Made by a program: the position numbers and the translations under genes
Notes under the pieces: generated by a model
What the model was told of the DNA's origin: nothing
The model's database searches: none
What the model saw: only the letters and a program-made list of their open reading frames with translations
Shown: positions 16,895 through 26,910 of the stretch, piece after piece
Position numbering within the stretch: position 1 is the first letter of the stretch
How the letters are laid out: each line of letters starts with the position of its first letter
From: Alloprevotella sp. oral taxon 473 str. F0040
Lineage (GTDB): Bacteria; Bacteroidota; Bacteroidia; Bacteroidales; Bacteroidaceae
DNA: 59,425 bases
Direction of reading: 5' to 3'
NCBI RefSeq assembly: GCF_000318095.2
Contig: NZ_KB290716.1
Span: 204,679-264,103, forward strand

Positions 16895-17062
16895 CTCAAG
16901 AGAAAACTGCAGGCGCAAGCTAGGGCCAGCTTATGAACTAAGCCATTAAAGACCAAGCCTTGCTGCCTCAACAATAGAAAGAAAGTGGACAAGCTGTTCC
17001 ACCAACGTGGCTCAAATGCCACACAACAAATCGATTTATTCACCTATAAAACCCATACAATT

Positions 17063-17776
17063 ATGACACTGGACGGAAAAATGAGAATCCTGCTTTGCGA
17101 GGATGACGAAAACCTCGGTATGCTTCTCCGCGAATATCTTCAAGCCAAGGGCTATGACACCGTGCTGTGCAGCGACGGTGAAGAAGGCTATCGCGAATTC
17201 TTGCGTAGCAAATATAATCTTTGCGTCTTTGACGTGATGATGCCTAAGAAAGATGGCTTCACCTTGGCCAAGGAAATCCGCATGACCAACTCTGAAGTGC
17301 CCATCGTGTTCTTGACTGCAAAGACATTGAAGGAAGATGTGTTTGAAGGCTTCAAGATTGGTGCAGATGACTATCTCACTAAGCCTTTCTCTATGGAAGA
17401 ATTGACCTTCCGCATTGAAGCTATCTTGCGCCGTGTGCGTGGCAAGCGCAATCGCGAACGCACACAATACCAAATTGGCTCTTTCTTCTTCGATGCTCAA
17501 AAGCAAACCCTTTCTCAAAATGGTGAAACCAAGAAGCTCACCACCAAAGAAAGCGAACTCCTCGGTCTGCTTTGCGCTCACATGAACGAAATCCTTCAAC
17601 GCGATTTCGCTCTCAAGAAGATTTGGATTGACGACAACTACTTCAACGCTCGCTCTATGGACGTGTACATCACAAAGCTCCGCAAACACCTCACTGGTGA
17701 TCCTGATGTACAAATCATCAACATCCATGGTAAGGGCTACAAACTCATTGCACCTGAAGTGGAAGAAGAAAACTAA
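17063..17776 (+). CDS. rprY: Response regulator RprY (OmpR family)
   Basis: A 237-residue regulator from the chosen start. The receiver domain opens MRILLCEDDENLGMLLREYL; phospho-acceptor Asp57 lies in CVFDVMMPKKDGF. The OmpR-type winged helix at the C-terminus includes RDFALKKIWIDDNYFNARSM and IINIHGKGYKL. An in-frame ATG 78 bp upstream gives a non-conserved extension (MDKLFHQRGSN...), so the ATG at 17063 is preferred. The gene lies 168 bp after rprX. Together they form a phosphorelay; Bacteroides RprXY affects stress and outer-membrane genes (family knowledge). A canonical terminator follows. Confidence 0.93.
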   Translation: MTLDGKMRILLCEDDENLGMLLREYLQAKGYDTVLCSDGEEGYREFLRSKYNLCVFDVMMPKKDGFTLAKEIRMTNSEVPIVFLTAKTLKEDVFEGFKIGADDYLTKPFSMEELTFRIEAILRRVRGKRNRERTQYQIGSFFFDAQKQTLSQNGETKKLTTKESELLGLLCAHMNEILQRDFALKKIWIDDNYFNARSMDVYITKLRKHLTGDPDVQIINIHGKGYKLIAPEVEEEN

Positions 17777-17829
17777 ACAGAGGCAATGATGCACGCTAAC
17801 TTTGAATATTTGCGTGCCTATGGCTTTAC

Positions 17830-17866
17830 AAACGGAAGTCCCTCAACGGGACTTCCGTTTTATTTA
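17830..17866 (+). terminator. Rho-independent terminator after rprY
   Basis: AAACGGAAGTCCC / GGGACTTCCGTTT, a perfect 13-bp stem with a TCAAC loop and the T-rich tail TTTATTT. Confidence 0.94.
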
Positions 17867-17939
17867 TGCACCAAAATCTACAACATAACGCCCTTAAAGC
17901 ATAAAATTTCATTTGCACTACTAAAAATGTCATCTCCAC

Positions 17940-17970
17940 TTGCTTAAATCAAGGATAATCATTACTTTTG
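17940..17970 (+). promoter_or_regulatory. Promoter of the M60 peptidase (TTG-N20-TACTTTTG)
   Basis: TTG at 17940-17942, 20 nt, TACTTTTG at 17963-17970. The start codon is 87 nt downstream. This excludes the in-frame ATG at 17940 as start. Confidence 0.75.
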
Positions 17971-18056
17971 CCTTTCGTATTGCTGGGGCGCGTAATGATG
18001 CGCGCAGCAGCTTCTTAGCAAGAAACAGTCTTTCTCTTGATTCTTATCACCTTAAT

Positions 18057-21000
18057 ATGAAATTTTCTGCTCAATTACTCCTCTCCGCTCTCCTTCTTTC
18101 AGGAGCGGCGGTGCCGGCTTCGACCTTTGCTAGCAAAGCAGAAGTCAATGAACTCCTCAAAAAAGGAGGGATTTTTCGTTTGAAAAATCGCCGCTCGGGC
18201 AACTATGCAACGGTGAATGCCACATCTAGCGCAATTACAGGTAGTGCTAAGCGCACTGGTAATAGCATTTACAGCCAGCTTTGGATTATCACTCCTATGG
18301 GTGACAAGCATTTTACTCTCCGCAGTGCACTCAATCTCAACTACCTCACGGACAAGCCTCAAAAGACCATGAACGTGATGTTGCCATTGAGCATCTTTTA
18401 TAGCGGTGGCAATACCAATGATAATGCTTCTACGAACTATGTTACCATCACTTGGTCGCAAGATGCAGATAAATATAATGATGCGAACTTCAGCAACGCC
18501 AACGATAAAACAAGCCTGAACGAAAGTCCAGACCACAGTATGGCTGGGTGGCATGCGAACCGCAAGAATACGCCTGATACTGGTTCTGACTGGGTGCTTG
18601 AACCTGAAACAAGCATTACTAATGCTCAAATCCGTGAAAACGTGGGTAAGAGCTTAGGGGCATCAGATCCCAAAGAAGGTTGGTTCTTCCTTCGCAACGT
18701 GGGACTCAATTTGAATGCTGCCGCCAGTGTCACCACACCAAGAATCTCTGGTGTACCTCACGACAACAAAGACTTTTCACAAATTTGGTATCTCACCAAT
18801 GTGAATGGAAAGTATAAATTCCAAAACGCACTCAATCAACGCTATATCATCAGTGTGGGAAGTTCAGCCAGTCAGAACTACCAGACTGGAAGCACTCAGT
18901 CTACTTTCACCGCAAAATCTACTGGCGAAGTTTACGTTCCCTCTTATAATATCATGGATCAAGGTAGCGTGGGCTTCAACATCAACGGTGGCAGCAAAAC
19001 TATGCTTAGCTGGTATGAGGGAGATCCCGCATCAGAGTGGTATTTCATCCCTGCTAAAGTGGATGAGGCTGCGCTAGCTGCTGCGCGCAGTGAAGGACTT
19101 GAAACTAAAGCACTCAACCAGTATCGCGCAAACTATACGAATGTTCTCAAACAATTCTTCAACGATCTTGCTTTCGTGGAGTTGAAGGAGGAGTATAAAT
19201 CACTCACCGATGAGAAACTTCGTGAGGAACTCAACAAAGCTACGGCTACTGAACTTGCGAATAAAGCAGATGCTCCCAAAGAGTTTCCTGCTGGACTCGC
19301 CAACATGGTGCTCAAGGTGAAGAACGACTCTTGGTCTTACCGCGAAAAAGAGTTCCGTTTTTATGATTATAAACCTTACTCTGATCCTGTCATTTGGGCA
19401 GGAGACAATTACGTCGGCACTGGCCATCAGTTTAGCCCACAAACAGGTCCCACTGGAGTTAGCGTGAAACGTGGCGAACAGCTCATTGTTTTCGTTGGAA
19501 CAGCTCAGCTCAAGAGTGGCACTAGTTTGAGAGCCATGGTCTGCAATGAAATGGAAGTAGTGGGCACCTACTACGATTTGAAGCCTGGTTTTAACTTAAT
19601 CATTTCAGATGCCGAAGGTCATCTCTTTATCGACTATCGCATCACCAATGCCAATATCAAATTGGCTAGCATTCCAGCACTTCCTATCCACATCGAAGGT
19701 GGCCGCGTCAATGGATACTTCGACATCACTCGCGGACATACCAACAAGGATTTTGAAGAAATGTCTAGAAAACTCTTCAAAGATCCTATCCTCCACATGA
19801 AGAACCAATACTATCAGTTCAACATGCACTTGGATGGCGTGAAGCAACAACACAGCGAGAGCATACGTGGTTTGAAGGGTGGTTCAAGTTTTGTCTATGC
19901 TGATGGTGTAGCTGCTGGTATCCAAGGTGTACTCCAACGATGGGATTCTCTCGTGAAAGTGGAACATGATTTGATGGGTATCGATCAATATCTCGATCGC
20001 TTCAACTGCATGCTCTCGGCTTCTGCCTCTTCTAAAGGCAATCCCTATGCCACCAACTATGGTACTTACTATCCTGGCACTGGCGACTACCTCAACCAGG
20101 CCAAGTTCACCAAGGGTTGGGAAAACGACGAAGGTGCCCCCATCTGGGTGGTGGCTCACGAAACTGGTCACATCCACCAAAAGGCCATCAACATGGCGGG
20201 TGACACAGAAATGTCTGTGAACTTCTTCTCACAAGTGTACTCATGGTTCCGTGGTAGCAACGTGGGTCGTGGTCGCCCTCTCTCCAACCCTATTGAGTCT
20301 TTCCACAAAAATCAATTCCGTGATGAGTTTAACATCTGGACTCGCTCACGTCTCTATTTCCAACTTTGGTTGCACTACCAGCTCCAAGGTCATCACCCCA
20401 ACTTCTTCCCCGAAGTTTTCGCTCGTCTTCGCAAGACTCCTATGCGCTACTCCACTGATGCAAGAAATCCTCTCAGTGGCCTAGAAAACTACCTACGCTT
20501 TGCGATGGTTTGCTCTGATGTGGCACAAGAAGACCTCAGTGAATTCTTCCAATTCTACGGTTTCTTTAAGCCTGTGAAGAACCACAACACGGGTGACTAT
20601 CACGACAATTGGTTTACCACCACTCAAGCTGACATCAACAAAGCCATCGCCCACATGAAGAAATACCCCAAGGCTCACCCTGGTATCATCTTCATCGACG
20701 AACGCATCGAAAGACTTCCTGCTATCTACCCTGGTGCTCCTCAAGGTGCATTGCGCGTAGCCACATCTGACGATGCTACTCCTGGCGATGCTAAAGAAGT
20801 AGGTGACGTAGGTTTCGTGCTCCATTTCACCAAGGACAACGAAGCTAAGGTCTACGAGACCAAGATCAGTGGTAACCGCATTACCGTAGATCGCAAGAGC
20901 GGTAAGGGAGCAGTAGGTTTCAAGATCTATGACCTCAATGGTAAATTAGTGCGTGTGTCTAACACTTACACCTTCACCATTCCTTCTGAAATCGTAAAAG

Positions 21001-21230
21001 CAGGTTACTTCATGACCATTGCCCATGGTAACGGAAAGGAATCTATTGCGCTTGACCCTAACGATGTAGCCAAGAACTTCGTACAAGGAGAACGCTTGCT
21101 CACGGGGGTAACCACAGTTGCTGCCGACAAGGCTGAAAAGACTGGAGAAGTTTACGACCTATCTGGCCGCAAAGCTGAAAAGACTCAACATGGTGTCCTC
21201 ATCCAAAATGGTAAGATTGTGATGAAATAA
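18057..21230 (+). CDS. Secreted M60-family zinc peptidase, multidomain
   Basis: A 1057-residue extracytoplasmic protease from the ATG at 18057, where a signal peptide begins (MKFSAQLLLSALLLSGAAVP). Residues about 35-370 contain two ricin-like/beta-trefoil segments (GGIFRLKNRRSGNYATV; WYLTNVNGKYKFQNALNQRY). The M60 catalytic part carries HETGH at 701-705, a zinc-binding HExxH, in a VVAHETGHIHQ context; M60 enzymes attack mucin-type glycoproteins. The C-terminus ends GEVYDLSGRKAEKTQHGVLI, a tail typical of Prevotella/Bacteroides secreted proteins, possibly a type IX sorting domain. A longer frame from 17940 overlaps the promoter and adds an unlikely leader. A mucin substrate is inferred from family. 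Confidence 0.9.
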   Translation: MKFSAQLLLSALLLSGAAVPASTFASKAEVNELLKKGGIFRLKNRRSGNYATVNATSSAITGSAKRTGNSIYSQLWIITPMGDKHFTLRSALNLNYLTDKPQKTMNVMLPLSIFYSGGNTNDNASTNYVTITWSQDADKYNDANFSNANDKTSLNESPDHSMAGWHANRKNTPDTGSDWVLEPETSITNAQIRENVGKSLGASDPKEGWFFLRNVGLNLNAAASVTTPRISGVPHDNKDFSQIWYLTNVNGKYKFQNALNQRYIISVGSSASQNYQTGSTQSTFTAKSTGEVYVPSYNIMDQGSVGFNINGGSKTMLSWYEGDPASEWYFIPAKVDEAALAAARSEGLETKALNQYRANYTNVLKQFFNDLAFVELKEEYKSLTDEKLREELNKATATELANKADAPKEFPAGLANMVLKVKNDSWSYREKEFRFYDYKPYSDPVIWAGDNYVGTGHQFSPQTGPTGVSVKRGEQLIVFVGTAQLKSGTSLRAMVCNEMEVVGTYYDLKPGFNLIISDAEGHLFIDYRITNANIKLASIPALPIHIEGGRVNGYFDITRGHTNKDFEEMSRKLFKDPILHMKNQYYQFNMHLDGVKQQHSESIRGLKGGSSFVYADGVAAGIQGVLQRWDSLVKVEHDLMGIDQYLDRFNCMLSASASSKGNPYATNYGTYYPGTGDYLNQAKFTKGWENDEGAPIWVVAHETGHIHQKAINMAGDTEMSVNFFSQVYSWFRGSNVGRGRPLSNPIESFHKNQFRDEFNIWTRSRLYFQLWLHYQLQGHHPNFFPEVFARLRKTPMRYSTDARNPLSGLENYLRFAMVCSDVAQEDLSEFFQFYGFFKPVKNHNTGDYHDNWFTTTQADINKAIAHMKKYPKAHPGIIFIDERIERLPAIYPGAPQGALRVATSDDATPGDAKEVGDVGFVLHFTKDNEAKVYETKISGNRITVDRKSGKGAVGFKIYDLNGKLVRVSNTYTFTIPSEIVKAGYFMTIAHGNGKESIALDPNDVAKNFVQGERLLTGVTTVAADKAEKTGEVYDLSGRKAEKTQHGVLIQNGKIVMK

Positions 21231-21256
21231 TCGCATCTTTCCAGCATACTCTACTC

Positions 21257-21295
21257 AAACGTCCTCACGACACAACGATCGTGAGGACGTTTTTT
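21257..21295 (+). terminator. Terminator after M60 gene
   Basis: AAACGTCCTCACGA (21257-21270) / TCGTGAGGACGTTT (21279-21292), perfect, followed by TTT. Confidence 0.95.
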
Positions 21296-21548
21296 GTGTA
21301 TTTGTGCAGCTACGATATAGAGAAGGTGAAAAAAAATCTCTCCGGACAATTCATAAATTCGTTGTTCGGAGAGATAAAGTCAAAAACAGAAGAAGGGACT
21401 AGTCAAAGGCTAGAAGGGACGAACCATAATCTCTAAAGGGAATAAGCCCATCTCACAAAAGAGCTAAGCCAGTCCCTCGAAGGAATAGGTCAGATGCAAG
21501 GAGGCTCTACCGTTAGTTCTTCCTTCTTTGCAAAGATATTACCGCAGA
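21296..21548. repeat. Intergenic region with a CTCTCCG hairpin and CTAG repeats
   Basis: ATCTCTCCGGACAA (21336-21349) and TTGTTCGGAGAGAT (21362-21375) form a 14-bp stem with one G-T wobble, related in sequence to the CTCCGA repeat family. It is followed by CTAG-bearing fragments (GACTAGTC, GGCTAGAAGGGA, 21397-21420). No gene. Confidence 0.6.
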
Positions 21549-23054
21549 CTATCCGCAATGGAAGAATTGCTCAACGAGGCGAGCCATTTCTCTAGGCTTA
21601 CCTTGGAGATCGGCACGCAGAGTAAGGTCATCGAAGTCGCGAAGTTCTTTGGCGATGCCGTCAATCATGGCAGGCGAGAACACGCCTTGCGCTTCGTAGA
21701 CTGCGCGTTGAGCAAGCAAACGGTCGGCAGAGGCCACGCAGCTATCGGGCAAGGTGGCAAGCCCTTGCAGACGATCGGCATGCTCAGCTGCGTGGATATT
21801 GACATCAACATAGGTGCGCTCTGCCACTTCAAGGGCATCGGGCATCTCAAATCCATGGCGAGCAGCCACACAAATACCAGCAAGCAACTGATAAACGTCG
21901 GCAGAACCATCACCATTGCGGATTTCCACGGTCTGCTTAAGCGAAGTGTCTAGACGTTGCTCTGCCTCGAGAGGATTGGCGAGATGGCACATATCGGTCT
22001 GCGAGGTCCATCCAAGTGGCACGCGAATGAGCACAGAGCGGTTGCGATCGCCCCAGCACACATTGGTGGGTGCTTCTTGATGAGGCACAAGACGGAAGTA
22101 GGACGTTGGATTCTTGTTGCCAAAAGCCGTGAGACTCGGAGCAAGATCTATGAGACCTGCGATCATGCGACGTGCATCATTGCTCAACTTGCTATCGCTG
22201 CCCAACATCTTATTCTGGCCATCTTGCATAATGCGCATGTGGATGTGAAGTCCTGAACCAGCCTTTCCCGTAGTAATCTTCGGAGCAAAGGTGACATTGA
22301 GTCCCTCTTGGTAAGCCAGATTACGAATAATCCATTTTGCCACCACCAACTGGTCGGCTGCTTGACACACAGGTACAGGGAGGAATTCGATTTCTCCTTG
22401 TTCGTAGACCAAATCGTCTTGCACGAAGTTGCCCACCTCTGAGTGACCATATTTGATTTGTCCACCAGCGCGCGCAATATAGTCCATGCACTTCACGCGG
22501 AAATCATTGGTTTTTGCAAAGGGAGCCGACTCATGATAGGCACGCTGGTCAACGGCAGGATAGCGTTCTTCGTCAGGCTTGATGACGTAATACTCAAGTT
22601 CTCCCATGGCTTCGAATTCAAAGCCAGTGGCCTCTGTGAAAGCTCGAGCCGCTTTGACCAAAGTTTGTTCAGGAGAAGAAGAAAGGGGTTGGCCATCTTT
22701 GTCAAAATAAGAACAAAGCAGGCATAGTGTAGGGATTTCGGCAAAGGGATCTACAAAAGCAGTGGAGAAACGAGGCACCACATAGAGGTCGCTGCTGCCC
22801 GCTTCAATGAAGCGGAAAAGACTAGAACCATCGACACGCTCTCCACAAGTGAGGACAGTGTCCAGATAAGCGTAGTCAGTGATGACAAAGTTGAGTGTTT
22901 TCAAGCGACCATCTCCTCCAGGATAGAGGAAATTGACCATTCTGATGCCATTCTCGGCAACAAAGCGTAGGATGTCAGCCTTGGTAAATGCAGTAGTGGG
23001 CTTCTGCAGATAAGCCACCAAAGCATTGGCGTGATAGAAGGTTGTTTGTGACAT
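21549..23054 (-). CDS. glnA: Glutamine synthetase (type I fold)
   Basis: A 501-residue cytoplasmic enzyme making glutamine from glutamate, ammonia and ATP. The N-terminal beta-grasp domain includes GERVDGSSLFRFI. The catalytic domain includes MGELEYYVI, a GSGLHIHMRIM glutamate/ammonia-site block, NKNPTSYFRLVP and WGDRNRSVLIRVP with the conserved arginines, and NPLEAEQR. Length is near the usual 470-500. Transcribed alone from a minus-strand promoter at 23116-23145. In Bacteroidales several glutamine synthetase types coexist; this is a GSI-like copy. Confidence 0.92.
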   Translation of the reverse strand: MSQTTFYHANALVAYLQKPTTAFTKADILRFVAENGIRMVNFLYPGGDGRLKTLNFVITDYAYLDTVLTCGERVDGSSLFRFIEAGSSDLYVVPRFSTAFVDPFAEIPTLCLLCSYFDKDGQPLSSSPEQTLVKAARAFTEATGFEFEAMGELEYYVIKPDEERYPAVDQRAYHESAPFAKTNDFRVKCMDYIARAGGQIKYGHSEVGNFVQDDLVYEQGEIEFLPVPVCQAADQLVVAKWIIRNLAYQEGLNVTFAPKITTGKAGSGLHIHMRIMQDGQNKMLGSDSKLSNDARRMIAGLIDLAPSLTAFGNKNPTSYFRLVPHQEAPTNVCWGDRNRSVLIRVPLGWTSQTDMCHLANPLEAEQRLDTSLKQTVEIRNGDGSADVYQLLAGICVAARHGFEMPDALEVAERTYVDVNIHAAEHADRLQGLATLPDSCVASADRLLAQRAVYEAQGVFSPAMIDGIAKELRDFDDLTLRADLQGKPREMARLVEQFFHCG

Positions 23055-23115
23055 GGTAATGATATTTGAGGATGAGGTTCTGCGCTGCGCTGATAAGAGC
23101 GTAAGTTTCTAACCA

Positions 23116-23145
23116 CGAATATAGGGATAAAATCTGAAAAGACAA
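23116..23145 (-). promoter_or_regulatory. Possible glnA promoter (TTG-N19-TATATTCG)
   Basis: On the minus strand TTG at 23145-23143, 19 nt, then TATATTCG at 23123-23116, one base off the -7 consensus. It lies about 60 nt before the start codon. Confidence 0.5.
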
Positions 23146-23168
23146 CATCTTCTCTAAAATTTTCGCAC

Positions 23169-23199
23169 AAAAAACGAGATACACGGGATGTGTACCTCG
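23169..23199 (-). terminator. Terminator after mfd
   Basis: On the minus strand CGAGGTACAC / GTGTATCTCG with an ATCCC loop, then six T. One wobble in the stem. It lies 27 bp past the mfd stop and upstream of the glnA promoter, insulating the two. Confidence 0.88.
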
Positions 23200-23225
23200 C
23201 TAAGAAAGAAAATCATGTCTAAGAT

Positions 23226-26200
23226 TTAGGACTGAGCAGTAGGACTCACAATGTGACCAAGCACCTTCACCGCAGCCTCAACACTGGGCACCTGCTTGAT
23301 GCGAAGGAAACGCTTACCTTTCTTCTCGCCAAGTTCGCAGCGGCGCATTTGTGCTGGATGAAGGGCAAAGTCAAGCACTCGCTGGAACACTTGGCTTTTG
23401 TAGAAAGGACTCTCGGCATTGGCCACAAAATAGAGGGTCATATTGCCAGCTTTCAGCACCAAACGCTCTGCACCGCAACGACGACCTAAGCGACGTAGAG
23501 GAACCACACGAAGGAGTTCCTCAGCTTCTGCAGGAAGTGCCCCAAAGCGATCGAGCAAACGCTGGCGGAAGGCTGCAATTTCTTCATCACTCGAAAGCCC
23601 ATCCAACTCACGATAGAGCAACATTCTCTCACTTGCTCCAGGCACATAAGTTTCGGGGAAGTAGGCGCGAAGGTCACAATCCACATTGCACTCAGCCACA
23701 TAGCTATCGCCTAACTCCGCAGTGTTCTGCTGCGCAAGTTCTTCTGCAAAGAGATCACCAAACTCTTCGTTCTTGAGTTCTGCCACGGCTTCTGCCAGAA
23801 TCTTCTGATAAGTTTCATAACCAAGGTCGGCTACAAAACCACTCTGCTCTGCTCCAAGGAGATTGCCTGCCCCTCGGATGTCAAGATCTTGCATCGCAAT
23901 GTGAATGCCACTGCCCAAATCGGAGAAGTTCTCGATGGCTTGCAAACGACGTCGGCTATCATCGGGCAACAAGCTTAGAGGTGGTGCCATGAGATAGCAA
24001 AAGGCCTTGCGACTTCCTCGGCCTACACGGCCACGCATCTGGTGAAGGTCTGAAAGACCGAAATGGTGCGCATTGTCAATGAGAATGGTGTTGGCGTTAG
24101 GTACGTCGATACCATTCTCTATGATAGTAGTAGAAAGCAGCACATCATACTCGTGATTCACGAAGTCGACAATCACTTTTTCTAACTTTGAGGGCTCCAT
24201 CTGACCATGTCCCACCACTACTCTAGCATCGGGAACGTGCTTGCGAATCAAGGACTCTATGTTGCTCAACGAGGAAATGCGGTGCGTCACGATATACACT
24301 TGCCCATTGCGGCTTAGCTCAAAGTTGATGGCATCAGCAATAATCTCGTGACCAAAGGTGTGAATCTCCGTCTGGATGGGGTGACGGCTGGGTGGTGGTG
24401 TGTTGATTACGCTCAAATCGCGTGCGCCCATGAGTGAAAACTGGAGCGTGCGCGGAATGGGCGTGGCCGACATGGTGAGGGTGTCCACATTGACCTTGAG
24501 CTGGCGCAGCTTTTCTTTGACACTGACTCCAAACTTCTGTTCTTCGTCGATAATGAGGAGGCCGAGATCTTTGAATTTCACGGATTTTCCGATGAGTTTG
24601 TGCGTACCCACCACGATATCTATCTTTCCTTCTGCCAAATCCTTGAGCAGAGCTTTGGTTTGCGCTGGGGTGCGCGCTCGAGAAAGATAGTCCACTCTCA
24701 CAGGAAAATCCTTCAATCGCTTGAGGAAGGTCTTGTAGTGCTGGGGTGCCAACATGGTGGTGGGCACCATCACCGCCACTTGCTTGCTGTCGGCAGCGGC
24801 TTTGAAGGCTGCACGAACGGCAATCTCTGTCTTGCCGAATCCCACATCGCCACACACCAAACGGTCCATAGGACGAGGACGCTCCATGTCGGCCTTCACT
24901 TGCTGGGTCACTTTGAGTTGGTCGGGCGTATCTTCATAAGGGAAAGAGCCCTCTAGCTCATGCTGCATAAAGCCATCGGGCGAGAAAGCATAGCCTTGTT
25001 CTTGACGACGACGGCTATAAAGCAGAATCAAGTCGCGCGCTATGTCTTTGAGTTTTTCCTTGGTGCGACCTTTGAGTTTCTCCCAAGCTCCTGTGCCAAG
25101 GCTAGACAGACGAGGAGGTTCTCCCTCCTTACCTTTGTATTTCGACACCTTATGCAGGGCATGAATCGAAACAAAGATGGCATCTCCCTTTTGATAGGTA
25201 ATCTTGATTACCTCTTGCATCGCGCCATCTGCCCCAGGGATACGCACCAAACCGGCAAATTGTCCTACACCATGATCCACATGCACCACATAATCTCCTG
25301 GTTCAAAGAGCATGATTTCCTTAAGGGTCAAGGCTATCTTGGCATTGCGCGCATGGTCAGAGCGAAGGGCATACTTGTGGAAGCGATCAAATATCTGGTG
25401 ATCGGTGAATAGTGCAATCTTGCCTGTGAGGTCTTCAAAGCCAGCATGGAGGGTGAGATGGACGGGCGTGAAGAGACGAGGCAGATGATCAGCATGGTTG
25501 TCCACAGATGTGCCTTTGCGAGTGATCTCATTCATTTGCGTTGCTTGGTCACTCTGGTCTGTGTTTGTGCGCAGCTGGAGTTCGCTAAGAATGTCGTGCA
25601 AACGCTCGTTTTGCTTCTCGCTGTCGGCCAATACATAAGTGCGTATTCCTTCGGCAGCATGTCTCTGAAATTGCTCCAGCACGAGCTGGAAGTTCTTATG
25701 GAAAAGTGGCTGAGCACGAGTGTGAAAACCTATACGCACCACCTTCTTGGCTAAATCTTCATCCGTAGCTTTGTGGGTTGCCCCTGAGACTATCCATTGC
25801 GAGAAACCACTCATCGCGCGCAGCAAAGCATCTCCCTTCACCAGTTGGTGAGCAGCGGAGAAACGTTCATGTACTTCGGCAAGTTCCATCTCTGAAGTGG
25901 CGGCCTGCTCTACCACCGCTTGTTGGGCGAAGCCTTCCTCAAAGATGCGATTAATAACATCTCCGACAAACGTCAGGTCTTTAGCCACTATCGTGGTGTG
26001 CTGTGGCCAATAGTCTGTGATGGGGACTAAGCTGCCCACAGCGGTCTCCGACTCCACATCAGGCACGATGCTTATGGTGCTACAAACCTCTTGTGACAAC
26101 TGGGTTTGCACCTCAAAGGTGCGGATGCTCTCTATATCATCTCCAAAAAAATCTACGCGATAGGGATATTCAGAAGCAAAACTAAAGATATCGAGAATCG

Positions 26201-26813
26201 AACCACGGAGGGCATACTCCCCAGGTTCGTAAACGTAGTCGCGACGTTTGAATCCTAATTCTTCCAAAGCCTTGACAAAAACAGTGACATCTTGTTCTTG
26301 CCCCACGCTCAAGGTGAGGGTTTGCTCGTCCATCGCTTTGGGGGAAGCCACTTTCTCTGCAAGCGCAGCAGGAAAAGACACCACAAAGAGGCCCTTACTA
26401 GCTCCTTGCTGCGCCTGAGATGTGACAGAAAGGGAGCTCTGGCGAGGCACCTCATTAGGCTTCTCAGACAGTCGTGTGAGCTTTGACAACACATCTGTGC
26501 GAAGTATCTCGTTGGCAGCATCGCGATGTCCATACTTCACTGCTCTACGATACGACGAAGGGAAGAAGAGCACCCGGTCGTCTCCCAAGAGTTGGCGCAA
26601 ATCATTGTAGAAATATCCGGCTTCTTCCTCATCGTTCATCACCACCATATAGAGACCTTGGGCAGCATGCGCGGCCGTGGCGAGCATGACAGGGGCGGCA
26701 GAACCTTGCAATCCATCGAGAAAGACGAGAGGGTTCTGCTCCTTCCAACAGCGTTCGAGGGCTTTCACCCCAGGATGATGCTGAAAAAGCTGAATGAGTT
26801 CAGAGAGTTGCAT
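23226..26813 (-). CDS. mfd: Transcription-repair coupling factor
   Basis: A 1195-residue DNA translocase that removes stalled RNA polymerase and recruits UvrA. The N-terminal UvrB-like modules hold GLQGSAAPVMLATAAH. An RNA-polymerase-interaction domain starts at FEPGDYVVHVDHGVGQF. The superfamily 2 helicase core shows Walker A VCGDVGFGKTEIAV, Walker B LLIIDEEQKFGV and motif VI QMRGRVGRG. The C-terminal TRCF domain is present (RMLLYRELDGLSSDEEIAAF). Full length for the family. It reads toward glnA, with its own terminator; ppiD lies 97 bp upstream in the same direction. Confidence 0.96.
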   Translation of the reverse strand: MQLSELIQLFQHHPGVKALERCWKEQNPLVFLDGLQGSAAPVMLATAAHAAQGLYMVVMNDEEEAGYFYNDLRQLLGDDRVLFFPSSYRRAVKYGHRDAANEILRTDVLSKLTRLSEKPNEVPRQSSLSVTSQAQQGASKGLFVVSFPAALAEKVASPKAMDEQTLTLSVGQEQDVTVFVKALEELGFKRRDYVYEPGEYALRGSILDIFSFASEYPYRVDFFGDDIESIRTFEVQTQLSQEVCSTISIVPDVESETAVGSLVPITDYWPQHTTIVAKDLTFVGDVINRIFEEGFAQQAVVEQAATSEMELAEVHERFSAAHQLVKGDALLRAMSGFSQWIVSGATHKATDEDLAKKVVRIGFHTRAQPLFHKNFQLVLEQFQRHAAEGIRTYVLADSEKQNERLHDILSELQLRTNTDQSDQATQMNEITRKGTSVDNHADHLPRLFTPVHLTLHAGFEDLTGKIALFTDHQIFDRFHKYALRSDHARNAKIALTLKEIMLFEPGDYVVHVDHGVGQFAGLVRIPGADGAMQEVIKITYQKGDAIFVSIHALHKVSKYKGKEGEPPRLSSLGTGAWEKLKGRTKEKLKDIARDLILLYSRRRQEQGYAFSPDGFMQHELEGSFPYEDTPDQLKVTQQVKADMERPRPMDRLVCGDVGFGKTEIAVRAAFKAAADSKQVAVMVPTTMLAPQHYKTFLKRLKDFPVRVDYLSRARTPAQTKALLKDLAEGKIDIVVGTHKLIGKSVKFKDLGLLIIDEEQKFGVSVKEKLRQLKVNVDTLTMSATPIPRTLQFSLMGARDLSVINTPPPSRHPIQTEIHTFGHEIIADAINFELSRNGQVYIVTHRISSLSNIESLIRKHVPDARVVVGHGQMEPSKLEKVIVDFVNHEYDVLLSTTIIENGIDVPNANTILIDNAHHFGLSDLHQMRGRVGRGSRKAFCYLMAPPLSLLPDDSRRRLQAIENFSDLGSGIHIAMQDLDIRGAGNLLGAEQSGFVADLGYETYQKILAEAVAELKNEEFGDLFAEELAQQNTAELGDSYVAECNVDCDLRAYFPETYVPGASERMLLYRELDGLSSDEEIAAFRQRLLDRFGALPAEAEELLRVVPLRRLGRRCGAERLVLKAGNMTLYFVANAESPFYKSQVFQRVLDFALHPAQMRRCELGEKKGKRFLRIKQVPSVEAAVKVLGHIVSPTAQS

Positions 26814-26910
26814 AATGAAAATGGCATAAAGCGCAACGGAGTCGAGAGGTTATCACTCCCAACTCCGTTAAATCAAATAATAAGTCTGTGGTTACAACAC
26901 AGCACAAGGT

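Noticed and set aside
16985-17062. 26-residue N-terminal extension of RprY
   Set aside because: Not part of the conserved receiver domain; the ATG at 17063 matches the family start.
17940-18056. 39-residue N-terminal extension of the M60 peptidase
   Set aside because: It starts at the -33 element of the promoter and puts a charged leader before a clear signal peptide.
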